A DNA stretch of 64,000 bases. Origin: Pelodera strongyloides. Taxonomy: Eukaryota; Nematoda; Chromadorea; Rhabditida; Rhabditidae. The notes below the pieces were generated by a model. The model was not told the origin of the DNA. It saw nothing but the letters and a program-made list of their open reading frames with translations, and ran no database searches. Within the stretch, counting starts at the first letter, position 1. Each line of letters begins with the position of its first letter. A program made the translations under genes and the position numbers. Shown here piece by piece: positions 22,691 to 33,789 of this stretch. The DNA is taken from the NCBI GenBank assembly GCA_036852015.1, contig JAANDG010000022.1, forward strand, positions 248,001 to 312,000. Direction: 5' to 3'.

Positions 22691-23669
22691 TGGCGATTCG
22701 CTGAACATGAACAGAGTTGGTTAGGTATCTTAACTAATACTCCATTTTTCTACATTTGTTATATTTCTTTTTTCTTTTTGTTTGCAATTTCTGTCTATAT
22801 TTCTCTTTTTTTCTCTCTTATTGAATATTCATGTTCAGTTCTATGGTCGCAAACAAATGCCTGCGCCTGTGTCAACTAGTCATATTTTTACATCGTACAT
22901 TTATGATATTATGTGTGTGTGTGCGCGTATTTGTACATGGTGTTTGTTTACGATAGAAAGAGGGAGAGGTGCTTTTTGAATGCGTATGCGACACTCACTT
23001 GCGGGACCGGGAACGTACAGCGCACTGATCTTTTAGGACCGTTAGTCGGGCTGCCGCTGATTATTGCGCATGAGGAAGTGTAGGATCTTTTCTTTTTTGA
23101 GGACGCGGAATCATTTACGGACAATACGTGCTGATTTTTCGAAGCCTTTTCAAGTTTCAAGCAATAAAGCAGTCCACCACTTGCCCCTAGGATGAGATAG
23201 GTATTATCTGTCTGGATGTCTTATGATGTTGCGATGGTTTTAATTTCATATACTTTGCAATTCTGTTTGGAGTTTGGAAAGGTAATTTGTCGAGTCATCT
23301 GGGCGTCCTGGGATGGCTCTGCTGCTCGTTATGGGTTATGGAGTGTCTTTCTTTCTTTCCGTTGATACTTGTTGCCATTTTCATTGTGTATATTTTGTAG
23401 TCCAACTTATACTTTTACGTAGTCCATGCCTTTCAGGCGTTCATTCCTTTGCTTCGTGTGATTGGTGTGGGAACTTCTCAAATTTCATGAAATGACTCGA
23501 AGTGCTTTTTAGCTATAAACTAAAAACTAACTTTACTCACACTTGGCACGATATGTTTATTATTGTTATGAACTTATTATTCTTTGTCTCTTTTGCAGTT
23601 CAGCCCCTGAGTTGAGATAGTTTGGGCATTTCGGGTTTCAACCAAAGTTCCTGACCTGATCACCTGATT

Positions 23670-23869
23670 TAAAGCGAAAAACCTGCCGGTTTTTGAAAAT
23701 TTGAAACGCGAACGCATCAATTAGACCAGCTTTCTGATGCAGCTTATGCATGAACATAAATTAGAATAAAAAATTGAGTTAAATTGTTAAATTCGAGTAA
23801 ATTAGCATAAATGCGCAAGAATTCAGTTGTTCACGATGCGTTTCAAATACCGGCCGGTATTTCGCTTTA
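23670..23869. mobile_element. Foldback/MITE, CGGCCGG family
   Basis: Ends TAAAGCGAAAAACCTGCCGG and CCGGCCGGTATTTCGCTTTA with an AT-rich interior containing TGCAGCTTATGCATGAAC. Confidence 0.8.
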
Positions 23870-24110
23870 ATTATTTTTTCCTTTCTAGGTTCCTGCGTTA
23901 TTTTATTTTCCTTGCGCTTCGGCTTATGAGTTTTTTGTTGTCTAATTCATCCAACCCATTTGGCCCGTTTCCTTGTGCACTTTGTTTGTTTCAACTGATT
24001 TATGTCTTCTGGACCACCGTTGACTTCTGGACCGTTGACTTCTGGACCACCGTTTCTGGGCACTAAACGCATTTTTTTCGCCTTGCCTTTTGTCAATGAA
24101 CGGTGTAGTT

Positions 24111-24280
24111 TAAAGCGAAATGCTAGCCTCTTTGGAAAATTTGCATACGATAAGCAAATCCTATGTATCCTATGCTAATTTTGTACGATCGTCCACGGCA
24201 ATCGTACAAAATTAGCATAGGATACATAGGATTTGGCTTACCATATGCAAATTTTCCAAAGAGGCTAGTATTTCGCTTTA
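24111..24280. mobile_element. Near-perfect hairpin, TAAAGCGAAATGCTAGCC variant
   Basis: 170-bp palindrome: outer ends TAAAGCGAAAT and ATTTCGCTTTA match the CGGCCGG family, but the interior (TCTTTGGAAAATTTGCATA and its complement) differs. The arms are almost fully complementary down to a short centre near CGTCCACGG. Confidence 0.85.
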
Positions 24281-25212
24281 AATTCGCATTAATTAGTTCA
24301 TTGGTTTTGGTTATTAATCTTTGCTGCATTTAATTTGAAATTAGAGTCAAATTAACAATTCACCTGTTATTGTGGAAATGTTCTCTCCCAGAATTTTTTT
24401 TAATTAATGTAGTACGTACGGTATTTTTTTACAACGTATAGTATAGTATTTTGGTTGTGACCAACCAGAGTACCAAAGCTGCGTTTTTGGCAAAGTTAAA
24501 ACCAAAGAATTTGAGGTTATTCTTTTTTTTCGGTGCTCATTAAGTCTTTTCCCTACCATTGGCATAAACATTTTTTGTTGACCATTAAATAAGCTCCGCT
24601 TTCTTATCGGGTCATAGAAGCGGAAAATTGAATTGAATCATATTTTCGAATTCTGTCGAGTATATTCGTCTATCGTTCTCTTTTCTCTTCTTGGTGTGGT
24701 TTGTTTTCCTGAATATTCATATTTCATATAAATCTAATAAATCTAACAATAATGTAAGGTCAGCTCTATTTCGGACACGGGGACACGGCTTAATCAGTAA
24801 GTATTGTAAATTGAATTTGCCACTGTTTTCAAGAACTCGGCGCAGTGGTGAAGTTTGAGTCAGAGTTTTGCAAATAATAGTTCTTTCATTCTTCTTTTTT
24901 TTTGCTCTTGTTTGCTCTGCCTTTTGCTTCTCATATTACGACATTACGTGTTTTAGTGAACTTTCTCATTTTCCGTTTGTTTGTACGTATCTTTTTGTGA
25001 CTTCCTACTTACTCTTACTGCTTACCTGGTGTTTGATTAATCAAGTTAAATGTTAAATATGTGTCTGTTGTAAGTAAGGATTTTATCCGATTGGACGAGT
25101 AAAGGAGTAAAAAGAAAAAGATTTTGAAAGAAATTTCTCTTACACTTACAAAATTACAAGAAATAGTATTATTAATGATTCTTATAATAATAATAATAAT
25201 TATTATTATTAT

Positions 25213-25226
25213 TATTTTCTTTCAGT
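25213..25226 (+). promoter_or_regulatory. Probable spliced-leader acceptor of sel-10
   Basis: TTATTTTCTTTCAG ends at 25225 and the ATG begins two bases later, at 25227. A strong acceptor so close to a start codon is the usual layout for trans-splicing in nematodes; a cis-spliced 5' exon cannot be excluded. Confidence 0.5.
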
Positions 25227-28200
25227 ATGCTTCCCTCGTCGTCTATGGATCCGGGCGGTTGCGTAAGAGGATGCGCCGTGGAGGATTTGGACGTTGGTCA
25301 GGCTGACGATGACGATGACATGGACCTCTTCCCTTTCGACACCGAAGAAGAGCAGATGGGAAGTGTCGAAGACTCCGAACTCAGAGAGCATTGGATTGAC
25401 GAATTTAAGGTAAGGAATTAATTTAGTTTGTATTTCACTAGAACGTTTTGCCACTCATCTCCATGTATGTATTTAAAGTTCTCATCTATCTTTACCGTAT
25501 AACAATTTCATAATGTCTGCATTGCATCATAGTTGCTTTGTTGTATGTTGTGTTGTGACTAATTCTCACTCATTAACAGACTGTATTTTTTACACGTATT
25601 TATGCACTAGTTTGTTGTTTTATGTGTACCTCGAACTGATATTTTAAGGAGGCCATTATTTTATATTTTTGGTATTAAACACCACTTGAATTTCTTAACC
25701 TTAACCGTGTGTTTAATATTGCTCTTTTTTTCTCTCGTGGGCAATGAATAATATCGTTTATTGCCCTTTTCCCTAGCTACTTCTAAAATTCGAAAATTAT
25801 TTTCGATTTTTTTGAATGTAAAGTTTTTTGTTTGTTTTTAGAACATGTCCCTGTCGAACCAGCAGATTGTTCTCAGACAGCTGATTTCCGTACTGCCTGA
25901 CCCGCAAATCCGGGGTCTACGACGAATGATTGAGCCCTTGTTTCAAAAAGATTTTATTTCACAGTTGCCTGGAGAGGTTCGTTGATTTAATTTAGTCATA
26001 ATTCCCATAAAATAAGGACACCAACATACAAGGGATCTTGTTCTTGTATGAAAATAGTATTTGTTTTTCTTCTTCTCTTATTTGACTGTGATCCGGTTCT
26101 GAAATCTGAAATGACGAGATTGAATGCGAAGGTTAAGTATCTAATCAGTGTTATCTATCTTAATTTCCAGCTCGCCCTAATGATTATCTCGTGTCTGAGC
26201 CCTTCGGATCTACGGGCCGCTTCTTCGGTGAGTCGTCAGTGGAGTAAAATCTGCGACGACGATCGGCTGTGGAAGAAAAAGTGCCAAGCGGCCGGATACA
26301 CTAAACTGGATGAACCGAGGTTCCTTCTATTAAGCACTTTAGTTGTTTGCAATTTTTAAGTTACTCTCTTCGTGCCACTTGATTTTACACACTCTTTGAA
26401 GTGGTAGACTGACCTCTGTCTCTATTTGATGTTGCGGATGGATTTGACGTATCGTATTATTAAAAACTGCGTCTTGTATTGCGTAAGCAATGATTCTTTT
26501 GAACTCTTAGTGCATAAGAAAAGAAGTTAGTGACTGCTACTGCTGCCTAGTAAAAAACTGAAACAATGCGAAAATGAGTTTAATTCCTTTTGTGCTCATT
26601 TACTTTATTTTCAGTTTTCGTTTCCTTGGCGGCTGGGAAACGTCGAGGGCGTTTGGATCCCCGGGTATTGAAATTTGTGATCATATGTCGCACTCGATAG
26701 CAGCACAAAATAGACGAGAACGGGAAAACGCGTATGGCGTGTGAGTTTTTATTTCTTGTCAGATATTGCCTTTTATGTTGTGATTTGTTGCCTACAATTA
26801 GTTTATGTTGTATCTAGTGAACTTCACTGTTCAAAGCTTCTCTTCTGTCATCTTTTCAACGTTTATTAAAGCGGTATTTTATGTAGTTTGGGAGGGATAT
26901 GCTGTAAAACTGTATTCCATGTATGTTCCCGGTATATGTGTGCCCTTCCGTTTCATACGGGCACGTAAAATTTGCTTATTTCATGATAGGAGGGAGTACA
27001 TTTATAAAGAAAAAGTTTCAAAACCACCACATGTCGTACCACTTTATAATGTGTTCACTTTCAGATGCCACGATCGTTCTTCCTGGAAGGCACTTCACCT
27101 TCGAAAAACGCGAATAATGAATAATTGGCGGTCGCGGTCCATTCAGTCAAGTGCCATTTTGAAGGTATTCTTAATTCATATATTTTTACATTCTGAATTC
27201 TGACGAATATTCCTTTTTTTTGTGCGTCTTATTGTTAATTGTTAGAGCCATGTTGATGTTTCTTTCCTGTGGAACCGTTGTTTGTTGTTTATAAATGATG
27301 TAGTATTATTATTATATTATTATTATTATTATTGTTGAGATACGATCCATTATGGGAGAAGATTATAGATAGTAAAGGTAGATCTTCGAGCATTATTATT
27401 ATTTTACTATTATTATTAATTATTATTATTTTGTGCTGTATTGCTATTTTAGGGCCATGACGAACATGTGATTACTTGTTTGCAAATTCTGGGAGATCGT
27501 ATTGTGACTGGATCAGACGATAACACTTTGAAGGTGTGGAGTATCGAACGAGCTCAGGTAAGCGGATATTAAAAATTAAATCTGCTCTGTTTTGTAGATT
27601 CCAGAGATAGAGAGAGAGAGGCAGAGACGCAGAGAGAGTGGGGAGTGGGGATTTCAATTTTAGTGTGGTTGGTGTGGATTGCCTTGGGTTTGGGTAGATA
27701 GTTGCGTGTAGTTTATTATTATTTTTTCTAAGCCTAAGCTCAATGATTTAATTCATTGTGCCCAGGCACATAAGCTAGCATACGCAGAAAATTATCATGT
27801 TTTTGCTTTTGAACTCGAAACTCGAACTTGTTGACGAAAATCAAGTTTCCATTATTAATCAGTTCCATGTGATTTTTCCAATTCCTCTTTCAGCTTTTGT
27901 TCACACTTACGGGTCACTTGGGAGGTGTTTGGACATCGCAAATCAGTGATGATGGCCGATTTTTAGTCAGGTACTTATTTTGTTTAGTATTATTATTATT
28001 ACTATTATTATTGTTCTCGAACGTGATTTCTGTCAAAGACTGTAGATGATGACTGATGACTAGATTCCTTTCCCTTTTCTGTTTATTTTGTACTATTATC
28101 TTTTTTATGTTATCTATCTATTACGGATTACGGTCAATGAAATGTTATTGTGTTGGAAATTTGTTTTGAGAAATTCAGTGACCGTGCTATTTGTGCATGC

Positions 28201-31200
28201 TTATGCTAATGTCGGTTTCCATATTCCATTTGCGAACTTAACTTTGTTTGAGTTATTTGGCTACTTTGGCTTTTTTACGTTTATTTATTTAGTATATTAG
28301 TATTGAAGTGGTAGTATTCTTTGTAAAGTAACTGTAACTGTATATTCCCATTTTTTATGGGGTTTCCATGTATGTAAGCCGTGCGTTTTGCTTCCTCCAA
28401 GTCTCAAACAGGCATCTCGTGTGCTGTACTTGGAAGGAAAATCGGCCATACTTCGGAAATTGGAAACCCCCATTATATGCATATTTTCTGTGTCTGTGTC
28501 CGCTCCGCCTGAGCCGCCAGATTACATATGTTAATACAACCATGTAGTTGTCCATTGTACTTTTTCACATACCTCGTGTAATGCCACTTCAATTCATTTC
28601 AGCGGTTCAACGGATCGAACTGTTCGGGTCTGGTGCGCGGAAACCGGCCGTCAATTGCACATTCTTCAGGGACACACGAGTACCGTACGGTGCATGAGTT
28701 TGCACAAAAAGACGTACGTTGATTTATTGGACACGTAATTTGTTGCGATTCTTGTGAAGAACAGAAGAACACAGAATCACAGTCCCACTCCCCGCCGCAG
28801 TCGGTTACACCCGTTATGTCCTTCGTCTTGATACCTTGAAGCCTTGAACCTCGAACCTGGAGAAATATTTGTAATTTTTACCAAGAAGTGCGTTTGTTTC
28901 GAAAAAAAGAACGTTTCCTATGTTCCATTTTGATTTTGCCACTGGACTGTTTTATCACTTTGTCAGCCAAGCCAGGCAGCCATTGTTGGCCAGTCAGTAA
29001 ATTTTGCTATTAATTGAATCGTTAGATTTTTGCTTTTAGTCATTTGTAAGCTCCTTGATGTTCAGGCTTGTATCGGGTTCTCGTGACCAAACACTCCGGG
29101 TATGGAACATTCTCACTGGCGAATGTCTCCGCGTGTTAATTGGCCATAACGCTGCGGTACGATGTGTGCAGTTTGACGGAAAACGAGTTGTATCGGGTGC
29201 TTACGACTTCACTGTGAAGGTTTGTGAATTTGTGACCTGAGTTAACTTTTTCTGCGTTTATTCATTTTAAAGCGAAATACCGGCCGGTTTTTGATGAAAC
29301 ACGTCGAGTAGGCCAGCATTCTTACGCAGCTTATGCAAATGAACATAAATTAGAATAAAAAATCGAGATAATTCGAGTAACTTTACATAAATACATAAGA
29401 ATTCATTTGTGTAGGATGCGTTTCAAAAACCGGCCGGCATATCGCTTTAAAGGGGAAGGAATATTTACCCACTTTTTGATGATAACTAAATAAACTAAAT
29501 GTGTTATTGCCAGAATAGTATGGATAATAATAATGAGGAGAATAATAATAATATAATGTAACTTCTACATCTACAATAATGTCCTTTATTCATGATTTAT
29601 ATGTGTAAAGTATCAAGTATAAACTTTATATTTGTGAATTATTACAGGTTTGGAATGTCGAAGACGGAGATTGTGTTCATACGCTGCATGGACATACGAA
29701 CAGAGTATATTCACTGTTGGTAAGTGCATACTTGTTAAAGCGAAATACCGGTCGGTTTTTGAAACACATCGAGTGCACCGGCATCTTTATGCAGCTTATG
29801 CAAATGAGCATAAATTAGAATAGAATTCGGTTGTCCACGATGCGTTTCAAAAACCGGCCGGTATTTCGCTTTAAATAATATTGTTTTCGGCTATTTCTTG
29901 TGTCCGTCCAGCCATACAATGTAAATATTTTTTGTTCAACGATTTTCTGCATGAAAAGCAATATTATGGTTTATTGGAAGTTGGAAGTGTAAGACCATAA
30001 AACAATGTGTATGTAGAGTAGAGTAACTGTTTGGCAACTAGTATTGTCATTGTCAACCACAATGAACTTACGAAAGTTAACATAATACGTTGCTTCACGT
30101 TCATAATATAATACGTTGTGTTTTATTGGTCGAATGATTCCTTTGTTGGCGCGATAGCGCTAAAATAAAATAGTTTGGGTTACATCAGTATTTGTTTCAG
30201 TTTGATCCTGCCCGTGACTTGGTTGTATCCGGTAGTCTCGACACGACTATTCGTGTGTGGGACATTAAGAGAGGACTGTGTTTGTCGACATTGGTCGGGC
30301 ATCAGAGCCTAACGTCCGGAATGCAGCTGCGAGGCCATCTTCTAGTATCTTGCAATGCGGATTCGGACGTTCGGGTTAGTTTATTTATTCCATTATACAA
30401 TTATATACCATATCGAGTGTGATGTCTTGTAAAGCGGGATGACACGTGGTTTGTAAAGAATCATGCGTCAATAACCACGACGTCGACGTGCTATACCACT
30501 TTGCCTTGTACCTATGAATACCTAATCCGATAGCTTTTTTTATCCACATCTACCTATGCTACTGAATGTGATTTATGAAATCGTTGTTTTGAAGTGTCTT
30601 TCCATGATATTGTATGTTTGCGAGACTAGATTTCTCACATTTCTCTGCCGTCTTTCGCGCTATGAAAATTCATAGAACTTTAACTTTGACATTTCCTCGT
30701 TGGCGTAATAAGTTTTGGCATTTCCTCCACTGTTCATTTTCGCAGCGAAAAATTATTGTCCATGGCGTGATTCGCTTCGCCAGTAACGCGTTTTCTTTTA
30801 GGTTTGGGACATTCGCAACGGTACGTGTCTGCATCGATTGCATGGGGCAAATGGTCATGCTTCGGCAATTACTTCCCTTCAATTGTTGGAAAATGGACTT
30901 GTGGCGACGAGCAGCGACGACGGCACTGTAAAGTTGTGGGATATTGTCAAGGGTTAGTTTTGAAATTTGATTTATTTGTTATTGCATAATCCGAGAACTT
31001 GCATGTTCTTCGAGCTCCAATGAGGTGAGGGCTGTTTACGTGCATTATACATCAGCAGGCTGTGATTTTTTGCTATGTCATTCGTCATTCGAAATTTGTT
31101 TTATTTTTGTATTGCTGATAATTGTACCTGTTGTACTATGCTGGGTGAATTAGTTCAGAATCGGATAGTAGAATCCTTATCCTCATCAAATCGATATAAC

Positions 31201-31625
31201 GGCCGGTTGTTGATACGTATTTTGGATAACTGCATTTCCATATATTGCATGTAAATGAATATAATATAATAAAAAATCGCGCAGTTATTTGCACACTCTA
31301 CATGGGAATATAGCGTCCACCGTATGTTTGTTTCAAAAACCGGCCGTTATACCACCGCTTTAATTTTGTTAGGGGTAAGGCGTAGTATAAGTTGCGTAAC
31401 TTTTGACTATTTTTTATTTATAAATGCTTTAGTTTTCTTATTCGCATAAATTCAATTTCAGGAGAATTTGTGCGTGATGTGGTCAAGTTGGCCTCTGGAG
31501 GATCGGGCGGTTGTATTTGGCGGCTCAAGTGCACAGACACACTACTGGCGTGCGCCGTCGGCTCTAGGAACGGAACGGAGGACACCAAGTTGATACTTAT
31601 CGACTTTGATGCGTCCTACCCATAG
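25227..31625 (+). CDS. sel-10: SEL-10/FBXW7 F-box WD40 substrate receptor of an SCF ubiquitin ligase
   Basis: Substrate-recognition subunit of SCF (Skp1-Cullin-F-box) E3 ligase; the family marks phosphorylated Notch intracellular domain and cyclin E for degradation. Thirteen exons join without a frame break: 25227-25409, 25842-25976, 26171-26319, 26615-26740, 27065-27164, 27453-27557, 27894-27970, 28603-28713, 29066-29219, 29648-29719, 30201-30374, 30802-30952, 31462-31625; 566 residues (C. elegans SEL-10 is of similar size). Order: acidic N-terminus (AAs 20-45), dimerisation helix (LREHWIDEF...[10 protein letters not shown]), F-box ([20 protein letters not shown], about 104-145), linker, then WD repeats from GHDEHVITC to the end. 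[18 protein letters not shown] and [10 protein letters not shown] keep the arginines that in FBXW7 contact the phosphodegron. The C-terminus [11 protein letters not shown] is as expected. hpo-31 follows on the same strand. Confidence 0.95.
29268..29449. mobile_element. Foldback/MITE, CGGCCGG family, in a sel-10 intron
   Basis: Ends TTAAAGCGAAATACCGGCCGG-type and CGGCCGGCATATCGCTTTAA-type inverted repeats, in the intron between exons 9 and 10. Confidence 0.85.
29736..29873. mobile_element. Foldback/MITE, CGGCCGG family, short copy in the next sel-10 intron
   Basis: 138 bp with well-matched ends (TAAAGCGAAATACCGGTCGG, CCGGCCGGTATTTCGCTTTA), only 16 bases after the donor of exon 10. It is an internally deleted version of the longer copies. 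Confidence 0.85.
31190..31362. mobile_element. Diverged CGGCCGG foldback in the last sel-10 intron
   Basis: Inner ends read CGGCCGGTTGTTGATACG and CAAAAACCGGCCGTTATACC; the outer bases differ from the TAAAGCG type. Elements at about 46400-46526 and 56265-56435 (TTATACCGCTTTAA-type ends) belong to this second subfamily. Confidence 0.65.
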
Positions 31626-33761
31626 TAGAGGTACTACTTCGTCTCTTTGTTTTCATTACACTTGCGACGTACACTTACGACTATGAGCATAAATCGGTAC
31701 GTAAAATCACGCATGAACCACATTTGGATTGGTTTGAGTGAAAGTGAAGCTAAGTTGAAATCGTTGATCAGTGATACGTTTCACACAAACACAAATTTTC
31801 TAAAGTCACGGGGGGATAGATGGTCTAGACAATCCGGTGTGATCTGCCTGATTTTACTCCCCACTTTATGATCAGCTCACATTATTCCACATTTTTGCAC
31901 CAAATAATGGTTGTCATTTGTTTTATCTCAGGGCTTTGAACTTGGACCTATATTTTCTATTTTCTATGAGCTACGTAATGTTTCCTAACTTTCCTAACCT
32001 CTTATTGTTTCCAATCGTATTTTTAGGCTTATTAATCGTCTTTTTTTCTATCACTCACCATTGTTTATAGTCAGATTTGAAGATTGCTATTGTTTCCGTG
32101 ATATCTTCCGGTTGCTGCTTGTTATTCCCGTTTTACTCACTTCTTCGCCTTATAAGACACTAACTAACCAAAGAGTATATGCCTCAGCAGTTCATTATCC
32201 TGTGGTTCATGTTTTGTATTTTCCATTCATTATTTGAAAATATTTCATTTTGTTTTGTGTTTATTGTGTCTTGGTAATTGGTAAGCAGGTTTGTTTCTTC
32301 GTAATCCAGTTTTATAGGACGTGCTTTTTCGGAAAAGTGTTCCTGACTAGTTTCCGTGCATTGCATTATGATTATGTTGAAATTTGCGCTTGTGTAAGAT
32401 TGTATAAGTTTTGTGCTGATCACTTTTTGGTGAATTATGTGATTTGTTTGATGGGGTTTGGTGTGATATTATTTCCTTATTGTTTGATTCGGAATTGGTA
32501 CTATTTTATGTTTAGTGAATATACGAAGAAAGCCCTAAGCCCATTTACTAGTCATACTTTTTATAAAGTTTCTTGAAAGTATGGTTCCGAAAATTGTAGG
32601 AGTAGATATACTGTACTGTTGTGATTACGGACACTTACGGTGCTTGAAAAGCTTTGTTGCTTTTTCTATATATTTTTTTGTACGTTGCGTTGAGTGTGCT
32701 ACGAATTAGGGTTGCTTGTTTTTCTCGTATTTATGTAGGATTGTTAGGCGCTTAGGGACTGTTAGTGTTTTGTATAACTTGTATGGGGTACGGTGTGTTT
32801 TTTAAATTTCTCGCAGTATGGCACTCATAATTCATGGACGTCTTACAAACCAAATGCCACGTTGCTTTTAGTATGTGTTTGTTCCAATCCAAATCTATTT
32901 TCCAATATGTTTCTATGTACAATAAGTGATAGATGTGTTATACCCTAGATGAAAGGAATTCTGTTGTTTATTTTTTTTTTCGTTTGAGTGATTGTATGCA
33001 ATTCCGGATAAGCTTTCCTTTCCTTTAATTTTTTTTGTATGGGCTCATTTGAGCTCTTTTCTCTGGTTACGGTTCGTTGTGTTTCTGTGGTGTACTTTCT
33101 TCATCAGTCGTTGTTTTGTTATCATTTGGATAGAAATAAATTTTCCAATTTATGAGAGTTTCATTTTGAGATCAGGTTATGAATTCCTGGAATAAGAATG
33201 TATCGAATGGAGTGAGGGAGGTAGTAGTATAACTTATTGCTAGCTTGGAGCCTTGAGCTATTCTCACACTATCGTTGAGCTGTGTTGCTCAACTGACATA
33301 AAGCGACTGTCTGTGAGGTTGTATTTAGCGGGGTTAGGACACAGGAGGGCGTGGGAACGCCCAGCCAGACCCATGCATGGAAAACCAATAGACCTAAATA
33401 GCAAACGTCTATCCCAAAGACCTAAATAGCAACGTAATAGCACGAGCAATAGTGCACAGTTAGCACCAAAAGTGAGCTAATTGTGTCTAGTTTGGTGTCT
33501 ATTGGCGTGTGATTTGGTGCTAACTGCGTACTATTGCTCGTGCTAATACGTTGCTATTTAGGTCTATGTACTAGACCTGGTCTATTCATTTTGTGTGTGT
33601 CCAACGAAGCTTTGACTTTGTGCAGTGTTCTTTGCACAACACTAGGATTAACGTTTTGTATCGATAATTTTCATTCTGCTTGTGTAATGTTTGTTGTCCG
33701 CTCATCCTCTATAGTAGAGAATGTACTGTAAAAGTGGGCTGTATTACCTTGTACTTTTCAG
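31626..33761. other. sel-10 to hpo-31 spacer
   Basis: AT-rich, probably the sel-10 3' untranslated region followed by spacer. At about 2.1 kb it is much longer than usual nematode operon spacing. It holds an inverted repeat (33418-33566). ORFs here are short and unrecognised. Confidence 0.6.
33418..33566. repeat. Foldback element with AGACCTAAATAGCAACG ends
   Basis: Ends AGACCTAAATAGCAACGTA and TACGTTGCTATTTAGGTCT are complementary, continuing through GCACGAGCAATAGT and TTAGCACCAAA. A third copy of GACCTAAATAGCAA lies just upstream (33391), suggesting a nested or tandem end. Confidence 0.8.
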
Positions 33762-33789
33762 AGGCATAGGAGTCCTTCCTCCGAAGTGT

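Larger units (their letters stand above)
20085..25216. other. Long gap upstream of sel-10, repeats only
   Basis: No convincing gene. Contents: a poly-C tract (about 21298-21317), a 60-bp tandem repeat (22440-22630), two CGGCCGG-type foldbacks (23670-23869, 24111-24280), and an AAT/ATT microsatellite just before sel-10 (about 25185-25217). A 73-codon frame at 21660-21881 would encode a small protein with one hydrophobic segment after MDATETG; nothing else supports it. Part of this gap is likely the sel-10 promoter or first intron. Confidence 0.5.
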